From Halopelagius longus (GTDB lineage: Archaea; Halobacteriota; Halobacteria; Halobacteriales; Haloferacaceae): 64,000 bases of DNA. The DNA lies in NCBI RefSeq assembly GCF_900100875.1, contig NZ_FNKQ01000001.1, positions 744,001 to 808,000 of the forward strand. Direction: 5' to 3'. The notes under the pieces are model-generated. The model was not told the DNA's origin. It did not search any database and was given only the letters and a program-made list of their open reading frames with translations. Positions 60,087-64,000 of the stretch are shown in pieces. Every line of letters begins with the position of its first letter. Within the stretch, counting starts at the first letter, position 1. The position numbers and the translations under genes are program-made.

Positions 60087-61172
60087 TCACTCGCTCACCT
60101 CGAACGTCACCGGCGGCATGTCGAGGAACGCCGTCTCGTAGCCGTCGTGGCGGGCTATCTGCGGCGGCACGTCCACGGTCACTTCGAGCGTATCGCCGCC
60201 GCGCACCTCGCCGACGCCCGCGCCGTAGTGGTAGCCGAGTTCCGGGTCCAGCGTCCGCGCGAGAGAGCCCTCGAACGCCGTCTCGCCGTCGCGGGTCAGC
60301 GTCGCGGTCAGTCCCATCATCGGCAGGGCGATTCGGTTGTGCGGCGTGCGAGCCGAGAGGTAGAGGTAGGTACCGTCGAAGTCGCCGAACCGGCTATCCC
60401 GATTCTTCGCGGCGAAGGCGTGGAAGACGGCGTCTCCGCTGGTCGCCCGGCCGAGATGTCGGCCCGGAAGGGCGTCTTTCTTCGGTACGACGCCGACGGG
60501 GAACCCCATGTCCATGGGTTCGACCGCGCCGCGTTCGCCCGCGTCCTCGAGGCGGTTCAGCGGAACGTCGTGCAGGTCGTCCGTGTCGAAGGTGAACGCG
60601 AACGAGGCCGTCTGCGCCGACTCGAAGCGTCCGGCGAACGCCCCGGTTCGGTCGAGGGAGACGCCGCCGACGCTCACCGTCGCCTCGTACTCGCCCTCGC
60701 CCTCTAAGACGTAGTTCGACCCGTAGTGGAGACCCATCTGCTGGGAGAGCATCGGGTAGGCGAGTTCCTCGGTGACGAGACTCCCGTCGCGAGTTATCTC
60801 GATGGTCACCCCCGAGTCGAGGGGGAGGACCGTCCGCGTCTCGCGGTCCCAAAGCGAGACCATGAGGTGCAGCGAATCATCCGACTCGACGACCGTCTTC
60901 GTCAGTTCGGTGCCGGTGAGCGTCCAGAAGCGGTGCGGGTACGAGTACGTCAACGCGACGCCGTAGGGTCCCGTCGTCGTCGTTCCGTACGTCTTCATCC
61001 CTTCGGTGAGGGCGGGCCGGTAGACGGCGTTCGGGCGGTCCTCGACCAACGGCGGGTCGCGCCACGCCGACTGCGTCTCGAACCCGAGCGTTCCGAGACA
61101 CCCCGCGGTGCCGACGAGCGAACCCGCCCCGAGTGCCTTGAGAGCGTCGCGGCGGGAGAGGTTAGGTGACAT
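60087..61172 (-). CDS. Tat lipoprotein related to Tp34/Fe2+-transport periplasmic proteins
   Basis: A 361-aa lipoprotein. Residues 1-25 carry MSPNLSRRDALKALGAGSLV and GTAGC (lipobox). The mature part contains EELAYPMLSQQMGLHYGSNY followed by a G-x-Y strand, the signature of Tp34/P19-type iron-binding proteins (Met and His ligands, HYG-N). A second, similar half (LPMMGLTATLTRDGETAFEG, then ELGYHYGAGVGEV) suggests an internal duplication. It matches haloarchaeal DUF7350-type proteins. It is first of a likely operon with the zinc-finger membrane and 12-TM genes. Iron or copper handling is the most likely role. Confidence 0.78.
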   Translation of the reverse strand: MSPNLSRRDALKALGAGSLVGTAGCLGTLGFETQSAWRDPPLVEDRPNAVYRPALTEGMKTYGTTTTGPYGVALTYSYPHRFWTLTGTELTKTVVESDDSLHLMVSLWDRETRTVLPLDSGVTIEITRDGSLVTEELAYPMLSQQMGLHYGSNYVLEGEGEYEATVSVGGVSLDRTGAFAGRFESAQTASFAFTFDTDDLHDVPLNRLEDAGERGAVEPMDMGFPVGVVPKKDALPGRHLGRATSGDAVFHAFAAKNRDSRFGDFDGTYLYLSARTPHNRIALPMMGLTATLTRDGETAFEGSLARTLDPELGYHYGAGVGEVRGGDTLEVTVDVPPQIARHDGYETAFLDMPPVTFEVSE

Positions 61173-61305
61173 GGTGCGAGACTGCCGTCCGCGGCGGCGG
61201 ACGACGCCAATGGGCCCTCTTACGGTCCGACGGGGATGACGTTTGCGAAGGGGGCGCGCGGTTCGACTCGCGGACCGAACGGCGGCGCGACGAACGGACT
61301 GCGGA

Positions 61306-62136
61306 CTACTCGTCGAGAATCTTGTGCTGGAAGGCGCGGTAGACGCTGATGCCCGTCTCCGTGAGGACGACGTTCTTCTGTTTGCCAGCGGGTTCGAGGC
61401 GGATGTACTCCTTCTCGCGCAGGGGGTCGATGATGGCGGCGTCGAGGCGGCGGTACTCCGACTGGCGACTCTCCGTCGAGTAGTTGTCGAGAAACGGTAG
61501 GTCGTAGTCCTCGGCCCTGTCAATGAGGTTGCGCTTGTTGACGGAGTAGGGCTTCTCGACGGTCATCTCGTAGAGGTACCCCATGATGTGGACCTGTTCG
61601 CGCGTCGGCGACTCGATGGGGTAGTCGGGCACGGTGGTCACCTCCGCGACGCCGCGGGTAAGCGGCGTCTCGGCCACGTCGTGGCCGTAGGACTCCGGCG
61701 TGACGCTGTAGGGGAGGGCGTCCGTCGTCATGCAGGCGATGGCCGCGCCGACGGCGGCGACGTTCGGTCCGGAGGAGATGTTGACGAACACCTGGTCGTC
61801 GTCGTGTCTGGCGGCGATCGTCGTCGCGACGCCCATCACGTCGTACACGTCGCGGATGCGTACGGGAACTCCGCGCGCGTCGCAGAACTCGTCGAGTTCC
61901 TCGCGGACGGCGAGTTGGTACGGCGTCGCGGCGTCCCAGTCCACCGCCTCCGCCTCCGGCGTCCACGCCGTATCGACGGATAGGTCGCCCGACTCGTCGG
62001 GCCCGCGTCCCGGGTCGTTCACGAGGAGGTACACCACGTCCGCGGCCTCCCGGCGGGCGGGTTCGACCACCCGGTCCCGTTCGTAGCCCAACGGGGCGAT
62101 GTGAACGCGTCGCCCCGACGGAAGTGTCGCGTTCAT
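61306..62136 (-). CDS. HFX_2341-type transcriptional regulator
   Basis: A 276-aa regulator. The N-terminal domain (residues 8-160) reads RRVHIAPLGYERDRVVEPAR, then DDDQVFVNISSGPNVAAVGA and AIACMTTDALPYSVTPESYG. This is the CARF/Rossmann-like fold of HFX_2341/DUF6293 proteins. The C-terminal winged helix follows (KRNLIDRAEDYDLPFLDNYS, then YRRLDAAIIDPLREKEYIRL and VVLTETGISVYRAFQH). The ATG at 62136 has a TATA element 24 bases upstream. The Rossmann-type domain may bind a nucleotide ligand. The gene lies below a strong polypurine tract. Confidence 0.86.
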   Translation of the reverse strand: MNATLPSGRRVHIAPLGYERDRVVEPARREAADVVYLLVNDPGRGPDESGDLSVDTAWTPEAEAVDWDAATPYQLAVREELDEFCDARGVPVRIRDVYDVMGVATTIAARHDDDQVFVNISSGPNVAAVGAAIACMTTDALPYSVTPESYGHDVAETPLTRGVAEVTTVPDYPIESPTREQVHIMGYLYEMTVEKPYSVNKRNLIDRAEDYDLPFLDNYSTESRQSEYRRLDAAIIDPLREKEYIRLEPAGKQKNVVLTETGISVYRAFQHKILDE

Positions 62137-62157
62137 GCCACGAGTGGAGCGAACAGG

Positions 62158-62163
62158 TATATC
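62158..62163 (-). promoter_or_regulatory. TATA box of HFX_2341-type gene
   Basis: GATATA on the minus strand, about 24 bases before the ATG at 62136. A leaderless transcript is likely. Confidence 0.5.
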
Positions 62164-62201
62164 AATCTTCGGACGTGATTCGACGGTCCGACGGACGGAC
62201 C

Positions 62202-62310
62202 GGAGGAGAACGGGGGAAGAGAAAGGGAGAGGGCGGAGGTGGTTGGAGGGCCGAAGCGGAGGGGGTGAGGGGGCGGGCGAGTGGAGGGGAGTCGGTGAGG
62301 GCGGAGGGAG
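62202..62310 (+). repeat. Polypurine tract
   Basis: About 109 bases with only 16 pyrimidines on the plus strand (roughly 85 percent purine), rich in GGAGGG and GGGGG runs. Such tracts can form triplex or G-quadruplex DNA. It lies upstream of the HFX_2341-type gene's promoter. Confidence 0.85.
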
Positions 62311-62540
62311 TTCCGCGGGCACCGAGGCGGCGTCCGCGGCGCGCGCGCCGTCGCATCGCCGACTTACCGGGGAAACCCCGGCACGGGACCGGTCGGCGGT
62401 CGGGGCCGACGACGACGCGCACTCGTTGCTTCCTCCCGACGGTGGTTCAACATTATCTCGTTACAATCGTGACAATCGTGAACGACGGGACGTTCGAGTC
62501 GTTCGCTTCGACCGAGAGAAGAGGAGACGGACGGAGGCGG

Positions 62541-62810
62541 TCAGTTTCGCTGGGGAATCGCGTCCGCCTCGGTGAGGTGGATGCGGCCGTTTCCGTGGAC
62601 GACGACGTGGAATCCGGCGTAGTCGAACGAGACGGTGAGACCCTCGACGGCCGAGGGGCCGTCCACTAGCGAACTCAGCGCGTCGGGGTCCACGACGGCC
62701 GCCAACGGCGGCAGGTCGACGGCGTCGGTGCCGGAGACGTCGGCGACGAGAGAGACGAGCGTAGTCGCAAGAGAACCCCCAGCGGATTGCGGTAGTAGCT
62801 CTTCGTGCAT
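62541..62810 (-). CDS. HalOD1 output-domain protein, 89 aa
   Basis: A stand-alone HalOD1 domain: SLATTLVSLVADVSGTDAVD, then LPPLAAVVDPDALSSLVDGP and the strand pair LTVSFDYAGFHVVVHGNG ending RIHL. It is the counterpart of the protein at 822-1121. The ATG at 62810 lies 27 bases after a strong TATATAA-like box (62835-62841 on the minus strand), so the transcript is leaderless; upstream codons to 62891 are rejected. The role in signalling is unknown. Confidence 0.84.
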   Translation of the reverse strand: MHEELLPQSAGGSLATTLVSLVADVSGTDAVDLPPLAAVVDPDALSSLVDGPSAVEGLTVSFDYAGFHVVVHGNGRIHLTEADAIPQRN

Positions 62811-62834
62811 GGTATATCGAGACGGGGTGACGGG

Positions 62835-62841
62835 ATATAAA
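62835..62841 (-). promoter_or_regulatory. TATA box of HalOD1 gene
   Basis: TTTATAT on the minus strand, centred 28 bases before the ATG at 62810. Confidence 0.65.
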
Positions 62842-63020
62842 CCCTGTAACCGCCGCAGGAACGCTCTCGGGAGATGTACGAAACACGTCATGTTTCGGTC
62901 GCCGCGCCGTCGTCCGAATCGGGTCCTCGCGCGCCGTCGCGGCCGAATCCGTCCGGTAGGAACACTCTCTCGGGCGCTAACCCGCGGCAGAGGTAAGGCG
63001 CTCGCATCCGTACCCGGGCC

Positions 63021-63341
63021 ATGGACGTAGAGGTAGCGGTTCGACTCCTCGTGGCGGCGTTCTGCGTCGTCGCCCCCTCGGTTCTCTTCGTCGGCCTCGT
63101 CAGGGGACTCGACAAACTCCGGGACGACCGCCTCGTCGAACAGGTTCTCGAACGGATGGACGACGACGACGCGACCGCGCCGACGTACCGGCGCGCCCCG
63201 TTCACCTCGGCGGTGAGCGACGGCGGACGGGCGGCCGAGACGGTCGCATGCGGCGTCTGCGGCGCGCCGAACCCCGCGTACGCCTCGTACTGCGGAACGT
63301 GCCTCTCGGCACTCGACGGCGACTCGGAAGCGTCGAAATAG
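63021..63341 (+). CDS. Membrane-anchored zinc-ribbon protein (DUF7577-like), 106 aa
   Basis: One N-terminal transmembrane helix (VRLLVAAFCVVAPSVLFVGL) is followed by a charged cytoplasmic stretch. A C-terminal zinc ribbon (TVACGVCGAPNPAYASYCGT then C) has the CxxC...CxxC pattern of DUF7577/zinc-ribbon tails. The ATG at 63021 is chosen because the protein starts MDVEVAVRLL directly before the helix. Function is unknown. It is convergent with sucD, 24 bases away. Confidence 0.78.
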   Translation: MDVEVAVRLLVAAFCVVAPSVLFVGLVRGLDKLRDDRLVEQVLERMDDDDATAPTYRRAPFTSAVSDGGRAAETVACGVCGAPNPAYASYCGTCLSALDGDSEASK

Positions 63342-63365
63342 AAGAAAACGGGAGTTTCGGCGCCG

Positions 63366-64000
63366 TTACAGGAAGTCTTCGACGTGTTCTGCGACTTCCT
63401 CCGGCGTGTCGCCGACGGGGACGCCGGCGTCGTTCAGCGCCGAAATCTTCGACTCGGCGGTGCCCGTGCCGGACCCCGAGACGATGGCGCCCGCGTGGCC
63501 CATGCGCTTGCCCGGCGGCGCGGTGCGGCCCGCGATGAAGCCCGCGACGGGCGTGTCCATGTTCTCGGCGATGTACTTCGCGGCCTGCTCTTCGTCCTCG
63601 CCGCCGATTTCGCCGCACATGACGACGGCCTCCGTCTCCTCGTCCTCCTCGAACAGTTCGAGGGCGTCGATGAACGACGTGCCGATGATGGGGTCGCCCC
63701 CGATGCCGACGGCGGTGGTCTGGCCGATGCCGCGGTCGGTGAGGTTCGAGACGACCTGGTACGTCAGGGTGCCCGACCGGGAGACCAGACCGACGTTACC
63801 GGACTCGAAGATGTTGCCGGGGAGGATGCCGAGTTTCGACTCGCCGGGCGTGATGATGCCGGGACAGTTCGGACCCAGCAAGCGCGTGTCCACCTCGGAG
63901 AGTCGCTTGTTCACCTTGGCCATGTCCTGCGTCGGGATGCCCTCGGTGATGGCCACGACGAACTCGAGGTCCGTATCGAGGGCCTCGAAGACGGCGTCGC
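63366..64000 (-). CDS. sucD: Succinate--CoA ligase alpha subunit, C-terminal part (runs off right edge)
   Basis: About the last 210 codons of SucD, the subunit that carries the phosphohistidine and CoA-binding site of succinyl-CoA synthetase in the TCA cycle. Visible motifs are [56 protein letters not shown], and [20 protein letters not shown] with the active-site His. The 5' end with the CoA-binding Rossmann fold is beyond the window. sucC is normally just upstream and would lie off the edge. Confidence 0.97.
   Translation of the reverse strand, partial: DAVFEALDTDLEFVVAITEGIPTQDMAKVNKRLSEVDTRLLGPNCPGIITPGESKLGILPGNIFESGNVGLVSRSGTLTYQVVSNLTDRGIGQTTAVGIGGDPIIGTSFIDALELFEEDEETEAVVMCGEIGGEDEEQAAKYIAENMDTPVAGFIAGRTAPPGKRMGHAGAIVSGSGTGTAESKISALNDAGVPVGDTPEEVAEHVEDFL

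Larger units (their letters stand above)
62137..62540. other. Intergenic region, 404 bases
   Basis: No gene is seen. It holds the promoter at its left end, a polypurine tract (62202-62310), and near the right end a direct repeat CAATCGTGA (62466-62474 and 62474-62482, overlapping), close to the 3' end of the HalOD1 gene. Confidence 0.6.

Noticed and set aside
60087-61523. Longer N-terminus for the Tp34-like lipoprotein
   Set aside because: The Tat signal with twin arginine begins at ATG 61172; upstream codons are Ser/Arg-rich shadow sequence antisense to the downstream gene end.

Overview
This window is chromosomal DNA from an extremely halophilic archaeon (class Halobacteria, perhaps Haloferacaceae; the genus cannot be fixed from the sequence). 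The signs are very GC-rich genes, highly acidic proteins, many apparently leaderless transcripts with a TATA box about 27 bases before the start codon, and families seen almost only in haloarchaea: HTH_10/bacterio-opsin-activator regulators, DUF7344-like winged helices, HalOD1 domains, an HFX_2341-like regulator, a glycine decarboxylase split in two, and many Tat-exported lipoproteins.

Layout. 1-2.3 kb: end of a NUDIX hydrolase and a set of small signalling/regulatory genes. 2.5-5.9 kb: a siderophore/cobalamin-type ABC binding lipoprotein gene with a DtxR-type iron box at its start and a one-base frameshift, then an exported gamma-glutamyltransferase. 6.1-8.9 kb: an ABC-2 exporter (permease and ATPase) beside an HTH_10 regulator. 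9.3-13.5 kb: the glycine cleavage operon gcvT-gcvH-gcvPA-gcvPB. 13.5-19.0 kb: zinc-ribbon and membrane proteins, an alcohol dehydrogenase, a D-2-hydroxyacid dehydrogenase, an acyl-CoA thioesterase, a glutaredoxin-like protein overlapping a cobalamin adenosyltransferase, and a small charged protein.

19.15-45.63 kb is an integrated element of about 26.5 kb in tRNA-Val(CAC). The last 13 bases of the tRNA gene recur at 45622-45634, next to two tandem tyrosine recombinases. Much of its interior (about 21-44 kb) is visibly richer in A+T than the chromosome. Its parts are: (i) tiny translationally coupled ORFs and a 546-aa element protein; (ii) an HNH nuclease; (iii) an overlapping minus-strand operon Orc1/Cdc6 - RecA/RadA-like protein with a dead P-loop - 90-aa coiled-coil protein - B-family DNA polymerase with no recognisable proofreading residues; (iv) two Schlafen/AlbA_2 proteins; (v) a catalytic-domain-only recombinase; (vi) a run of small exported or membrane genes separated by a repeated intergenic sequence; and (vii) a four-gene defence operon with an HTH protein, a 134-aa companion, a McrB-type GTPase-like protein carrying three PUA/EVE-type modules, and a McrC-type nuclease.

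45.9-64 kb returns to ordinary chromosome: a beta-propeller protein, SfsA, a DUF892 ferritin-like protein, an exonuclease-like protein, regulators, an amino-acid permease overlapping an M20 peptidase, a beta-class DNA methyltransferase, an amidohydrolase/deaminase, a membrane and metal-related cluster (12-TM protein, zinc-finger membrane protein, Tp34-like lipoprotein), an HFX_2341-type regulator below a strong polypurine tract, a HalOD1 protein, and the 3' part of sucD. No rRNA gene, CRISPR array or complete IS element was seen.

The best candidates for something new are the polymerase/RadA-like module, which recalls bacterial ImuA-type mutasomes; the repeat-punctuated gene run at 31.3-36.4 kb; and the McrBC-like operon with a palindromic operator candidate at its promoter.
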